The notes: a model not told the origin generated them from the letters alone. DNA of 64,000 bases from Aegilops tauschii subsp. strangulata (GCF_002575655.3 NC_053036.3:647921387-647985386); one strand, 5' to 3'. Shown: positions 12,690 through 23,519, counted from the first letter of the stretch. Made by a program: numbers and translations.

Positions 12690-13080
12690 AATAGCCGTGA
12701 ATGTGATTAATACCGGTTTCAGCTGAATTTGTGTCGTCTATATCGACGACACCACGGATGTCCGCACCCGGGTTTGTATCGGTTAGGTCAGCATGATAAA
12801 CACACAACGTTAAACATTGCCAAAAGTATCAACGGAATCCGCACGTCATGACAAGGCGCCTTTTGTACCTATCCCGTGGATAAGAGGCATTACCGGAGAA
12901 TCTGTGAAACACCAGTTTTAATATGCAACAGGCAACCCAAAGATCGCTTCCAAATTACAAACGATAACATGTTGCCTCTTGGTCCCAAAAATCAGAAACG
13001 GACCGGTCTCCATGCATAAGTTTGCTTCGAATCCGAAAGAAGACACCCTAAGAACATCACTAATCATGCCAGAACGAGAG
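12690..13080. repeat. Duplicated block b, copy 2 (partial)
   Basis: It carries the same order of words as 10040-10440 (AAAGTATCAAC, AAGGCGCC, GATAAGAGGCATTACC, AACACCAGTTTTA) but is more diverged. It directly precedes copy 3. Confidence 0.55.
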
Positions 13081-13134
13081 TCATACGAGCGTCCTAGGCA
13101 AATACGAAATGTGTACAAGTGATTTCTTCATCGG

Positions 13135-13815
13135 AGGACCTCATCGATCACCGTGGGCGGAATGATAAGGAAAGAAATACCGGTTTCATAACAAGACATG
13201 ATTTGTACACCTTGCATCAACAACATTGTTGGTATCCGCCTTCGCGTTCCTACCGCTGGCGTGACCGACGCCACCAATATCCGATTATTTAGAGCGGCGT
13301 CGGAACCAAGGCCAGGTCATGCCAACATGATAAGGGCGCACCAACACAGTTCCGCACCACGACAAGGGCGCCTCCGACAGCAATCCCACAGATAAGAGGC
13401 GTTACCCAAGCATTTATCAGACGCCATAATTCCTACCGGCAATAGTCGCGTCAAGACCAACTTCTGAATTAAAAAATGGAAACGGCGATACGTTACCAAT
13501 TTATCCAAAATATCTGGATGGACGAACTAGACCCCTAACCGGGGGCGCCGGATCCTCGGCGCTAGACCCCTAACCAGGGGCGCCGGATCCTCGGGGCCAA
13601 AGTTAGGCAGTTGAAGATGCGCTCCGGTAATGGTTTCGGGTTTTCCGAGCATCTTTTCCCCTTCAACAAACTATGTTTCTTATCGGTTTTCAAGTAGGAA
13701 GATTATAACCATAAAAAATGAGATCGAAAATATTCGGAGACGGCAAAGACCCGGATCTATGAGGGAGGGGGAGGCTCAAACCTAACACGAGGCATCGTTC
13801 CCCACATCGCCATTG
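13135..13815. repeat. Duplicated block b, copy 3
   Basis: Best match to 10040-10655. It also contains a direct 35-bp duplication at about 13527-13596 (unit CTAGACCCCTAACC...GGATCCTCGG). It ends about 500 bp before the start codon of the gene at 14311, so upstream sequence of that gene may derive from this duplication. Confidence 0.7.
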
Positions 13816-14310
13816 TTGTTAACTACAAACACCCGGATGATTAAACTAATTAACCCATGTAATGTACTCTAATTTTGACGGTGATTATCGGTCCCTTATT
13901 ACCAGTTTACCACGCACGGGGTCTGCAGTAAAAAAAGAAAGAAAAAGAAAACGGCAACTACACACGGGCCGCAGTAAAAACGAGAGGGTGTGTGGGTGTG
14001 GTTGTGCGTGTGCTCAAATAGGCAGAGGCAACCCCCCACTCACAAAGCAAACCCTCGCTCTCAAATCTCCTCGCTCCGCCTCCGCCTCCGCCTCCGGCCG
14101 CGCCGCCGCGCCGCGGCGCCGGGAGACCCGCCCCCTCCGACGAAGGACGCAAGCAGACGACGCTGCAGATGCAGATCTCGCCGCTCTGACCGAGAAACGC
14201 GCCGACGGACTGACCGAACGCTCGCCGAACGCATTTCGCCACGAATCCGCCGCCCCCCCGTCGGAGGAAAGGAGGAGTCTTTCCCGTCCGCCCGCCCCTC
14301 CTAGGGCCCG

Positions 14311-17300
14311 ATGCACCCGAGGTCGCGCATTCGCGGACGCGAGCCGCCGCCGCCGCCCCCGCCGTCATCCGGAGGACGATACCGCCGACGGTCCCCGCCC
14401 CTGCCGCCGCCCTCCCCGCGGCCGCAGCACCACCAGCGCCGGGCCCCGCCGCGGCGCAGCAGCCCCGAACGGCCGCCCCCGCGCCGCCTGCTGGCGTTGG
14501 ACGAGAAGCCCCTCCCGCCGCCGGCGGCCGCGCTCGTCGTCGCCGCCGAACGGCGCTGGCGCAACGACGTGCTCCTCGAGGCCGGCCGCCTGGCCGCCCA
14601 CTACCTGGTCGCGCAGGGCGTCCTCCCCGACCACGTTCTCCACGCCCGGGAAGACCCCAGCCCCAAGCACCACCACGTTCTCCACGCCAGGGACGACCCC
14701 ATCCCCAGCCCCCGCCCCGAGATCTCCGCCCCCGCCGGCTACGCCAGGAAGAGGGATGACGACGGAGACGACCCCAGATGGCGGAGGAACGGAGGAGGAG
14801 GCGGCGGCGGCGCCGACTGGGGCCGCGACAAGAGGGACGAGGACGACTGCGCCAGGCTAGCCCGGGCCAAGTCGGGCTGGGACCGGAGGACCCAGAGCTT
14901 TGACGGAAGACGCAGGTACAACGAGGGCGATGGCGGACGCGGTGCTGGCGGTGATGCCGACCGGGGCGTTCGCCGGAGCCACCCGTACGACGAGAAGAGG
15001 AGACCCGCCATGTCACGCTCCTACTCTCAGAACGACCGCCGGGCCTCCAGCGACGACCGCCGGCCACCCCCCATCGATGACCGCCGGCCCTCTGTTGACC
15101 GCAGACTGGACCGGAAGCGGAGGAGCAGAAGCCGGAGTAGAAGCCGGAGCCGGAGCCGGAGCAGAACCAGGCCCAGGAGCTCTTACAGTGGCGGCCGGAG
15201 GGATCCAGACTGGCGACCACGCGGTGGTGATTTCGATCAGCCACGCAGTGGCGATCTGGATCAGAGCAAGGTGCCAGCAGAGCCTGGAACTGTTGCCAGC
15301 CGCGACGGTGATGTGGACGGCGATGATGTCGATAAACTGCCAAGGGATCCAAAGATTGTTCGCTCGGAGGTGGTGATGGTGGAGGCGAATGACGGTGCCA
15401 GCCATGAAGATGAAGCTGCGGTGGAACCAGAGCATGATGGTGCCAGGCATGAGGATGAAGAGGCAGAGTATGAGTATGAAGAGGTGGTGGAATCAGATGA
15501 TCATGGTGAAGATGATGATGGTGTCACCTATGAATATGAAGAGATGGAAACAGAGGACAATGGTCAGGACGATGAGGCTGCTGCTGTTGCTGGCTTGAAT
15601 GATGCAGATGCTGCTGAAATAAATGCCAGCCACCAACTGCCCATGGTGGATGTTCATCCATCAGAGCCTGCTGAGGAACCGGCGCACACGCAGCCCCAGC
15701 TCAGCGACGTCGAGGAGGCCACGGAGGCGGGCGTTGCGCGTGCGGATGCATGCCTGATTGAACCAGTGGCTGACAGCAGTGGTTGTTCTGAAGTTAGAGG
15801 TGAAACGGAGGCTCCGCAAAGTCAACCTGAAACTGAACTTCAAGTTAGAGATGAAATGGAGGCTCCGCAGAGCGAACTTGGAACTGAACTTCAAGTTAGA
15901 GGTGAAATGGAGGCTCTGCAGAGTGAACATGAAACTGAACTTCAAGTTGCAGGTGAAATGGCGGCTCCGCAGAGTGAAGTTGAAACTGGACTTCAAGTTG
16001 CAGGTGAAATGGCGGCTCCTCAAAGTGAGCCTGAAGCTGAACTTCAAGTTGCAGGTGAAATGGAGGCTCCTCAAAGTGAACCTGAAACTGAACTTCAAGT
16101 TGCCGATGAGATGGAGGCTCCGCAAAGTGAACTTGAAACAGAACTTCAAGTTGCTGATGAGATGGAGGCTCCGCAAAGTGAACTTGAAACAGAACTTCAA
16201 GTAGCAGGTGAAATGGAGGCTCCGCATAGTGAACTTGGAACTGAACTTCAAGTGGCAGGTGAAATGGAGGCTCCGCAAATTGAACCTGGGACTGAACTTC
16301 AAGTGGCAGGTGAAATGGAGGCTCCGCAAAGTGAACTTGGAACTGAACTTCAAGTGGCAGGTGAAATGGAGGCTCTGCAAAGTGAACCTGAAACTGAACT
16401 TGTCGAGGAAACTCCACAAATAGAAATTGAGCATGGAACTGAACTTCAAGTGGCAGGTGAAATGGAGGCTCTGCAAAGTGAACCTGAAACTGAACTTGTC
16501 GAGGAAACTCCACAAATGGAAATTGAGCATGGAACTGAACTTCAAGTGGCAGGTGAAATGGAAGCTCTGCAAAGTGAACTTGAAACTGAACTTGTCGAGG
16601 AAACTCCACAAATGGAAATTGAGCTTGGAACTGAACTTCAAGTGGCAGGTGAAATGGAGGCTCCGCAAACTGAACATGAATCTGAACTTGTCGAGGAAAC
16701 AACACAAATTGAAATTGAAGCTGCTGATGGCGATCCTACTAGAGATGAAGAAGAGCTGCCGGCTTGGTATCAAATTTTTGACCTCAATGTCGACGGAACT
16801 CGTGAGAGCTGTGAAGTGACTGAGATTCCCGGTGATCCTCCTGAAGAACATGCTTCTGATTCTCTGCCTGATTTAGTTGGTCAGCTGAGCCAGCAAGCAT
16901 ACTGTGATCCTCCAGATACTCAAGTTCAAGATAAACGTGCAGATGAAAACCAACAGTTCGAGGATGATCAGGTGCTTCTAAATCAGGGTATTGGCATGCA
17001 TGATTTGGATAGGAACTACCAGAACAGTGAGCAGATGCTTATAAATCAGATAGCCGATGAGCATGAACAGGGTGATCAACAGCTGGAGGGCGAGCAAATG
17101 CTTTTACGCAATGAGGGAACAATGCTAAAGCAAGATGCGGAGGAGCAGGTGGAGAATGAGCAGTTGCTACCTGATCGTGCTACAGACGTTAATCACCAGA
17201 TAAAGGAGGAGCAAATGCTTCTAGATCATGTTACAGTTGTGCATGACTTGGATCATTGTGATCTGAACGGTGAACAGATGCTACTAACAGATGATTCAGT

Positions 17301-19255
17301 TAATAAATCTGCAGTTGATGGGGGCCAGTTGAAGGATGGGCAAATGGACCGGGCTGCAAAGAGACAAGCTACACTTCGCAGCCTGGACAATGGCCAAATG
17401 ATGATTCCTATAATTAATTTGGATGACGACGACGATGATGATGATTATGCAGAGCAGCCTGGTACCAGAGAATTCTTAGAGCCCAAGTAAGCTTTTTTAG
17501 ATCATTTTTTTGTCGCAAATCTCAGGGGGGGGAGAGGGCAACCTTTTACATTTGAACATGTCCACTATACAGAAGTGATGCCTTACACGTGGATAATTTT
17601 CTGCCAGAACGTATGTGTTCTCAAGACGAGCAAGCCGCAAGCTTTCCTGACCATCAGACTAACATCCCAGCATCTTCTTCATCGGTTCCACCACATTCCG
17701 GGAATAGGTGGACTGGGATGGGAGCTGTCAATGCACAGGTGAGATGGCTGTTTTAAAAGAATATATATGTGCCCTCATTTTTGTTCATTATTCTTCGTGC
17801 AGCTAGTAAAGCATCTAGCTAGAAAGGGGAACTGTTACTGTACAACTTGCTTTAATACTAGGGTTCCACTTCTCACCAATGATTTGCCCATATAGTCACA
17901 TGCTCAAGGGTTAATTACCAAATCAGTCTGTTCTTGCTCTTATTGGCATTTGTCAGTACCACACTCGTCATTGTTCTTCTCTAACTGCGATCCGCAGCAT
18001 TGCATTTCTGTCCTGTATTCATACCTTTTTGTCGTTATCTCTTTAAGTAAAATATTGAAACAGATTTCTCATTTCACTAGGGAATTCCCAGTGATGATGG
18101 CGTCCTATATGGTGGTGCGTTTGACAAGATACCATTAGGTAAGCTCTCCCACTTCTGGAAATGTGCAAATTTCCTTTCCCAGCTTTTATGTTTGTTCTTG
18201 CTGAAACTGGAGCGTTGCCAGCCTGGTTTGTCTCAAATTTTTACCATATATATATATATATATATATATATGTGGATGAAGCTTGTGTAGATTAGTTAAC
18301 TTGTGGGTGCACATTCCTGGCTGCTCGATTAATATGTATGCTGATATTCCGTTGAACTTTTGGACCAAGCCACATATGCATGATAGCTGGCATGCATGGG
18401 CACTAGCTGCCTGTACGGCTGTACCAGAGCAGTCGAGGGCTATAGGATTATTTGAATATTTTTTTGAAATGGTTCCCAGAGTCATTTGCATGCCCACATG
18501 GATTACAGCAGCATCATGTCATTTAGTGATATAAGCGCAGGCCATTTCTTTAGGTGGACCGACTATTTTCCATTATTTTCTGTTTATATGAAAACCATGT
18601 TTTATTTGGATAGGAATATGAATACCATGTTATTCTTTTACAGAGCACGTTTTCAGTTCCATACACAGACATTGCTCTTTTTCTGCTTAGTCTGTATGTC
18701 TTATAATGGGGCTGCACCATATCCCCCATTCGATGATCTATATTTTTCTTTCCATACCTGGTTTGCCTATCGTCAGTCTTGGCTTTCTTCCTGGGTTCCT
18801 GTACGTTTACCTGTGCCAACTTACTGAAACAACTCTACAGTTATGTTTGTTCATGTATCCTGCATGCTATGTTTAACTGAACTTACCCTGGGATGCGGTA
18901 GCTAGTTTCTACAAATCTTGTTTCTGCCAGGGTGCTGCAACTATGTTATCTCCTATTTTCAGGCCATGTTTACCGCTTACTGAAACAACTTTTGTTGTAG
19001 TTTTTTCCATGCTCTGTGACTAGTTTGTCAATCATGAATCTTGGCTTTCTTCCAGTGTTGCCTGTGCCAACAGCACATATGCTTGTTCATTTCTTGTCCA
19101 TGCTTTATTCAACTGAACCGAACCTACAGATTTGCTTTGCTGCTAGTTATTTCATGCCATGTCTTTCACTTAAATAACTTTTTTCCTTGTTAATTTTTTG
19201 GCCAGAAGTGATCAATGTGTGGGACCTGCCATCAACGGAGCTGGGGAAATCCTGA
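14311..19255 (+). CDS. RS-rich, acidic-repeat nuclear-type protein of unknown function (4 exons, about 1149 aa)
   Basis: Exons at 14311-17486, 17573-17738, 18081-18138 and 19206-19255 have GT/AG borders and join in one open frame to TGA. An in-frame stop at 14302-14304 fixes the start. Residues 1-60 are Pro/Arg-rich. Residues 80-110 hold a helix-like RLAAHYLVAQGVLP motif. RS dipeptides cluster at about 265-290, and 350-430 are acidic. Tandem 17- and 32-residue repeats span about 495-800. A region with repeated EQMLL follows, and then PIINLDDDDDDD at about 1038-1049, which resembles a SUMO-interaction motif. The last exon encodes VINVWDLPSTELGKS. The RS and acidic tracts suggest a nuclear, RNA- or chromatin-linked protein; this is inference. 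The 5' half is very GC-rich. No catalytic domain is visible. Sequence derived from its 3' end has been duplicated downstream. Confidence 0.85.
15793..16714 (+). repeat. Coding tandem repeat: 11 units of 51 bp, then 3 units of 96 bp and a partial one
   Basis: The translated 17-residue unit follows the pattern V(A/R)GEMEAPQSE.ETELQ. The last units gain a 15-residue insert (VEETPQ.EIE.GTE) and become 32 residues. All units keep the frame. Unit-to-unit identity is high enough for copy-number change by slippage or unequal exchange. The reverse strand shows long open frames here (up to 396 codons) only because of the repeat. Confidence 0.93.
18246..18271. repeat. (AT)n microsatellite in intron 3
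   Basis: An uninterrupted AT dinucleotide run of 26 bases inside the third intron of the gene at 14311. It is likely length-polymorphic. Confidence 0.95.
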
Positions 19256-20039
19256 TGAGTTGCCATGCTGTGTTGTACGTGCGTGCGCGAGTGCGCTCGC
19301 TTTGGCTCCAGCTTACTGTCTGTCTGTTGTTGGTTATCGTGGACCGTTGAAGGCCGGGCGCTGGAGCCGGTCGACCGGTCCTTGTTGATCTGTACTATGT
19401 GGTCTTATGCTAGGTAGAGTTTAGTTGTCTTGTTGTTCGATGATCCCGGGTAGAGTTGAAAGAAGTCACATTTCCTTGCTGGTCCAGGAAGAAGTGTCTG
19501 GTGGTGCCAACTCTGGTACAGGGTAAGCAAGCACTACCCTGTAGCTTGGCTTGTTGACAGCCAGCCGCTCCTCCTACAAGTTTTGACTGCAAAATGATAC
19601 CGAGTCCTGTTGGTCTAACCAACCGTTATGTTGCGTGTTGCTCTCCTGATTCACCTTGCCAAGTGCTGCGAAAAGGGCACCGGAGGCTCTGCTCCTACAT
19701 TTGTCGGGCGTTTTTCCTTGCTCCCTGTCCCTGATTTGAGAGGAACAGTACTCTGCTGCTGCAATGCCATTGTGATGGAAGATGATTTTTTTTCTTCTCT
19801 GAACTGATGCGAGGCAAGATGTTGGTGGTGGCAGGGTAAGAAGGTCTGCGGTGCTGTATAGCAACCAACTGTCTGAATTATTACTGAATCGTGTTGGACC
19901 AAAACCAAACCAAATCATACCTTCTTGGGAATTCACAGGGATTCAATCTGGTGTTAATGAGACTACCGTGTTAGCGACGTGCCGAGACGCGTATTCTGCT
20001 CTATCAGTATGCATGTATGCATATCTTATTTTAGGGTAC

Positions 20040-20070
<31 letters not shown>

Positions 20071-20073
20071 TGC
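20040..20073. repeat. (TATG)n microsatellite
   Basis: About eight TATG tetranucleotides in the 3' flank of the gene at 14311. Confidence 0.9.
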
Positions 20074-20670
20074 ATATCTATCCTGCAAGAATGACTTGTC
20101 CATTGATCGGCCCATGGCATAATTCATAAGGCAAAAAAAGAAGAAGAAATGTATATATTTTTTTAAAAATACCCTGTGATCCATTCTTCTTTTTTATTGA
20201 TGGGCTGTGATCGATTCTGCACTTGTTCTCTTCGCGGAAATCAAGTCTGGGTGGCCCGCTTGCTGGACCAGAGTAGCTAAGAGCATCTTCAGCCGCGCAC
20301 CCAATAAGGCCCCCAGGCGACTTTTCGGCCGCCGGCGCCAAAAAATCGGCTCAGTCGCGCCCCCAAGGGCCCAATTTTCGCCGGCTCGGGCCGAAATTAG
20401 CGCCGGCGGACCCAACCCGAACCCGGCGTGCTGGGGGCGCTCGGGGGCGCCGGGCGAATCGTTTTTGGCGCGAAAGAGCCGCGGGCCCTCCTTGCCAGCG
20501 ACTTGTCTCGCTTCTCGCCGCTTCGTCGTCCTCATCGCCTCGTTTCCCGCGGCGAATCAATGCCAAAGCTGCTGCGCCGGTCAGCCTCCGCCATTGATGC
20601 CTCACGGGCGGCGCAGTGAAGGCGTGACGACGCGCGTCCCCGCGCATGCCACGCGCGCACGGCGCCTTCG

Positions 20671-20680
20671 CCTATATAAG
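20671..20680 (+). promoter_or_regulatory. TATA box of the cargo gene
   Basis: CTATATAAG lies about 105 bp before the ATG at 20781, inside a GC-rich region. Pyrimidine-rich sequence suitable for a start site follows. The earlier ATG at 20646 is upstream of this TATA box, which is why 20781 is taken as the start. Confidence 0.65.
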
Positions 20681-20780
20681 CCGACCCCCAGCGCGCCAGT
20701 GGCACGCACAGAGTCTCCACCGCCGACGAGCCCTCTCTCCCCCCTTCCACCCTCTCCTCTCGCCGTCTCCAGTTCAAAGA

Positions 20781-21758
20781 ATGGCCGAACGCTTCCCAGG
20801 CGACGGCGCGGCGGCGAACGGCTTCGGCCGCAGCCACCTTCACGAGGACGAAGCTCGGCTCCTCTTCGAGGCCGAGTACCCGGTCCCGCCGGACATGCGG
20901 GTGCCCGGGGCGTGGAGAATCAGCGCCGGCGGGGTCCCGGTGCCACTACCGCCCACCGGGGCGGCGCGGCGTGCGGAGATCGCGCGTATCCCCGCCGAGG
21001 GGCCACGCTACGTCCCCGACAGCGCGCTCTGGGAGCCGTACTTCCGCCGCCGTCACGCCGAGCAGCTCGAGGCCACCAACAGCGTCGTGCCCTCCGGCAG
21101 GCTCAACTACGAGGGGCGACGCCGATGGTGGGGCGTGCCCGGCCGCACGCTGGAGGCCGTCCTCGAGTACATCGAGGGCGGCAACACGCCGAGGCTGGAG
21201 TACCCCGCCCCCCCGTCCTTCTCTCGCCGCCGTGGGAGCTCGTGGACGCCGAGGCGCATGGACCCCGGGGCGTCCTCCTCCTCGTCCGGTCGGTCGACCG
21301 GCTCTCCCTGCCTCCGCCCCGTCAAGCCGGAGCCCCAGGACACGCCTGTCAGCCGGCGCACCCGCAGCTCCGGTGTCCACATCGCCGACTCCACCCTCGC
21401 CTCTGGCCGCCTCGTCCTCGTCGCGCCCAAACCAGAGCCCAGCCTCCCCCCGGAGTACGAGGAGATAGCCCGGCGCGGCTTCTCCGACGAGGACGCCCTA
21501 CGGTGGGCGCGCGACGACTACCTTCGCGACGAGATGGTCCGGCAGCGCCGGGCCCTGGAGGAGATAGCCGCCCGCAAACGTGGGCGCGAGGACGAGCACG
21601 GTGTCGTGATCCTCGACAGCGACGACGACGAGGACGGCCCCAGACCGTCCAACCCGCCGCACCAACCGGGGGAGGGCTGCAGCAGGGACGGCGGCCGCGG
21701 CGGAGGCGACGACGACGACGACGACTACACGCGGTTCTACAGCCTCCTCGGCATGTAG
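20781..21758 (+). CDS. Transposon-borne uncharacterised protein, 325 aa, with acidic SUMO-interaction-like tail
   Basis: A single-exon open frame from the MAERFPGDG start to TAG. Residues about 25-140 form a compact, tryptophan- and proline-containing region (YPVPPDMRVPGAW, RRRWWGVPGRTLEAVL). The middle is Ser/Arg-rich and probably disordered. A predicted helix (EEYEEIARRGF-like, then LEEIAARKRGRED) precedes VVILDSDDDEDG at about residues 277-288, a classic hydrophobic-then-acidic SUMO-interaction pattern. The tail has a run of seven Asp. I recognise this only as a type common in Triticeae repeat-associated annotation and know no function for it. It is not a transposase: no DDE motif is visible. 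The frame is intact despite lying in a transposon. Confidence 0.75.
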   Translation: MAERFPGDGAAANGFGRSHLHEDEARLLFEAEYPVPPDMRVPGAWRISAGGVPVPLPPTGAARRAEIARIPAEGPRYVPDSALWEPYFRRRHAEQLEATNSVVPSGRLNYEGRRRWWGVPGRTLEAVLEYIEGGNTPRLEYPAPPSFSRRRGSSWTPRRMDPGASSSSSGRSTGSPCLRPVKPEPQDTPVSRRTRSSGVHIADSTLASGRLVLVAPKPEPSLPPEYEEIARRGFSDEDALRWARDDYLRDEMVRQRRALEEIAARKRGREDEHGVVILDSDDDEDGPRPSNPPHQPGEGCSRDGGRGGGDDDDDDYTRFYSLLGM

Positions 21759-22810
21759 ACCTGCAAGGGCGGCGGGCGGCGAGGAGCGGCGAGGGAGACG
21801 GCGAGGAGCAGACTAGTAGCGTTTTTTTCTTTTTTTTAAATATTTTAAATATGAACGAACTCACCGAAGTTTGGTTTAATTTGCGCCGTGTTTGTGACAA
21901 AATTTAAGTTTTCAAAAAAAGTGGGCGCCGCGACTGGGGGCGTCGCCCCCAGCACACGGTTTAGCGCCGGTGCGCCTTTAGGGGACGATTTTTATCGTCC
22001 CTGGGGGACCAACGGCTGAAGATGCTCTAACGAACGAAGGAGCTCAGAGAACGCCCGCGGCTGCCTGCGTTTTAGTCCCACATCGGAGAGGCGGGCGAAT
22101 GGGTTCCACTTTATAAGAGCAGCAGGTGAAGCTTAGAATGTGCTCCAATGGAAGCACACCCGACAAGGCATGAGCCAGATCAGGCTCCTGCCGTGGCGGT
22201 GGCTGTTGCGGTATGCACATTTAGCAACATAAAGAAAAAAATCATGGAATTATGAAACCCAGTCAGCACCACCGTGTGTGTGATGGTACCGGCGCTTGGC
22301 TATTTATTTTTTTGCAGCTGCAATTGTTTTTGCCATCGTGTCAGCCGTGTCGGGAAAAACAGCGCCGGCCTGAAGTAAGACGGCCGTGCGGGGCTCGGGT
22401 GCGAGCTCGAGGAAGACGACGATGGCGGTCGTTGCTCATCTTTTTTCAAACCGGGATCCCCCACCTCTCTGTTACTTGGATAACATAAATACAGAGTCTT
22501 TCAGATAGCAAGATACACATGAGGAGACAGCAAAACGACGGTGATGAGCTGTGAATACCACACTTGTGCTTTCAGAAACTGCAACTATGTCATCTCCTAT
22601 TTTCAGGCCATGTTTACCCATAACTGAAACAAATTTTCTTGTATGTTTTTTCCATGCTCGGTGACTGGTTTGTGAAACATGAGTCTTGGCTGTCTTCCTG
22701 TGTACCTGTGCCCTACAGTTTCAGTTTGCTGCTGCTAGTTATTTTGAGGCCATGTTAATCTGCCTGCCACTTACTCAAACAACTTTTTTTCTTTTCTTTC
22801 TTGTGGCCAG

Positions 22811-22863
22811 AATTGATCAACGTACGGGACCTGCCGGCATCCCAGCTTGGGAAATCCTTGTGA
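22811..22863 (+). pseudogene. Duplicate terminal exon of the gene at 14311
   Basis: After the acceptor TTGTGGCCAG (AG at 22809-22810) the frame in the same phase as exon 4 encodes LINVRDLPASQLGKSL and ends at TGA 22861-22863. Authentic exon 4 encodes VINVWDLPSTELGKS. The acceptor and reading frame are preserved, so it could serve as an alternative last exon if transcription ran about 3.6 kb past exon 4, through the Harbinger-like element. It has no other exons of its own and is otherwise an orphan copy. Confidence 0.75.
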
Positions 22864-23519
22864 GCCAGCCATACTGTGTTTTGTACGTGCGTGCAGCCAC
22901 TTACTGTCTGACTGTCTGTTGTTAGTTATCCTTGACCGTGTGGGAGGCTAGGTGCTGGAGCCGGTCGCTGTTGATCTCATCTGTACTATGTGGAGTGGTC
23001 TTATGCTAGGTAGTTTAGTTGTCTTGTTGTTAGATCCCTATTAGAGTTGAAACAAGTCACATTTTCTTGCTGGTCCAGGAACAAGTGGCCAGCATCTCCT
23101 CTGTTGTTGGTCTAACCAACCGTTATGTTTCGTGTTGCGCTCCTCATCATTGTGCCGGCGGCGTACATCACGTATTTGGTGGTATGTGTGTGTTGTTGCT
23201 CCGCTGTGGAGAGGCGATTGTAACGCCTCTTGTGCTGTACTCCATCGACTGTCTGTTTGTTGCCCATCGATTGAAATGGTGGGATGCTGACTGATGTAGC
23301 ACAGCTGGGTTTGGTCTTATGCCGGTGTCTGAATGCAGTCACTGCATCATGTAGCCTTTTCTGCCCAGGCTCAGATTGGCAGACTTCACGTATGTGGGCC
23401 ATCAGGTTTGCGGCCCCACATGTCAGTGGCTTTGAGGCAGCCAATCCGCTCCCGACGAGTGTGCAAATCCAGAAAATACTCTCAGTTTGCGTCACAAGCC
23501 CCAAAGGACCCTAAAAAAC

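Larger units (their letters stand above)
20281..22027 (+). mobile_element. Harbinger-like TIR element carrying a cargo gene (1747 bp)
   Basis: The ends are perfect 15-bp inverted repeats, GAGCATCTTCAGCCG and its complement, flanked by the target duplication TAA at 20278-20280 and 22028-22030. Interior composition is strongly GC-rich, unlike the flanks. It contains a TATA box, one long ORF and a 3' region, but nothing resembling a DDE transposase. The TIR type and 3-bp TAA duplication fit the PIF/Harbinger superfamily. It would have to be mobilised by an enzyme supplied in trans. Clean ends and an intact ORF suggest a fairly recent insertion. Confidence 0.8.
18930..22560. repeat. Tandem array unit 1 (host locus; split by the element at 20281-22027)
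   Basis: Unit 1 comprises the end of intron 3, exon 4 and the 3' flank of the gene at 14311. It carries CTTGCTGGTCCAGGAA (about 19470), GGTCTAACCAACCGTTATGTT (about 19611), a GATCCATTCTTC tract (about 20178), the ACATCGGAGAGGC/TTCCACTTTATAAGAGCAGCAGG tract (about 22080-22130) and GTGATGGTACCGGCGC (about 22281). The same order recurs in units 2 to 4. Unit 1 sequence stops at 20280 and resumes at 22028. Confidence 0.8.

Noticed and set aside
13862..14860. 332-codon + ORF overlapping the start of the RS gene in another frame
   Set aside because: Low-complexity Arg/Pro translation of the GC-rich region. The frame from 14311 has a preceding stop, a conserved helix and a continuing exon structure.
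13958..15352. 464-codon minus-strand ORF opposite exon 1 of the RS gene
   Set aside because: Arises from very GC-rich codons on the other strand. Composition is Arg/Gly/Ser noise, and the + strand has the spliced, stop-bounded gene.
15793..16714. CRISPR-like periodic repeat
   Set aside because: Repeats are contiguous without spacers, in frame, in a eukaryotic exon.
15661..16851. 396- and 269-codon minus-strand ORFs across the 51-bp repeat
   Set aside because: A tandem repeat whose unit is a multiple of three keeps every stop-free frame open. The plus frame alone continues into supported exons.
20207..21907. 566-codon + ORF through the Harbinger-like element
   Set aside because: Runs across the TIR from flank to flank in a different frame and is Arg/Pro/Ala-rich noise. 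The frame from 20781 fits the TATA box and has a sensible protein.
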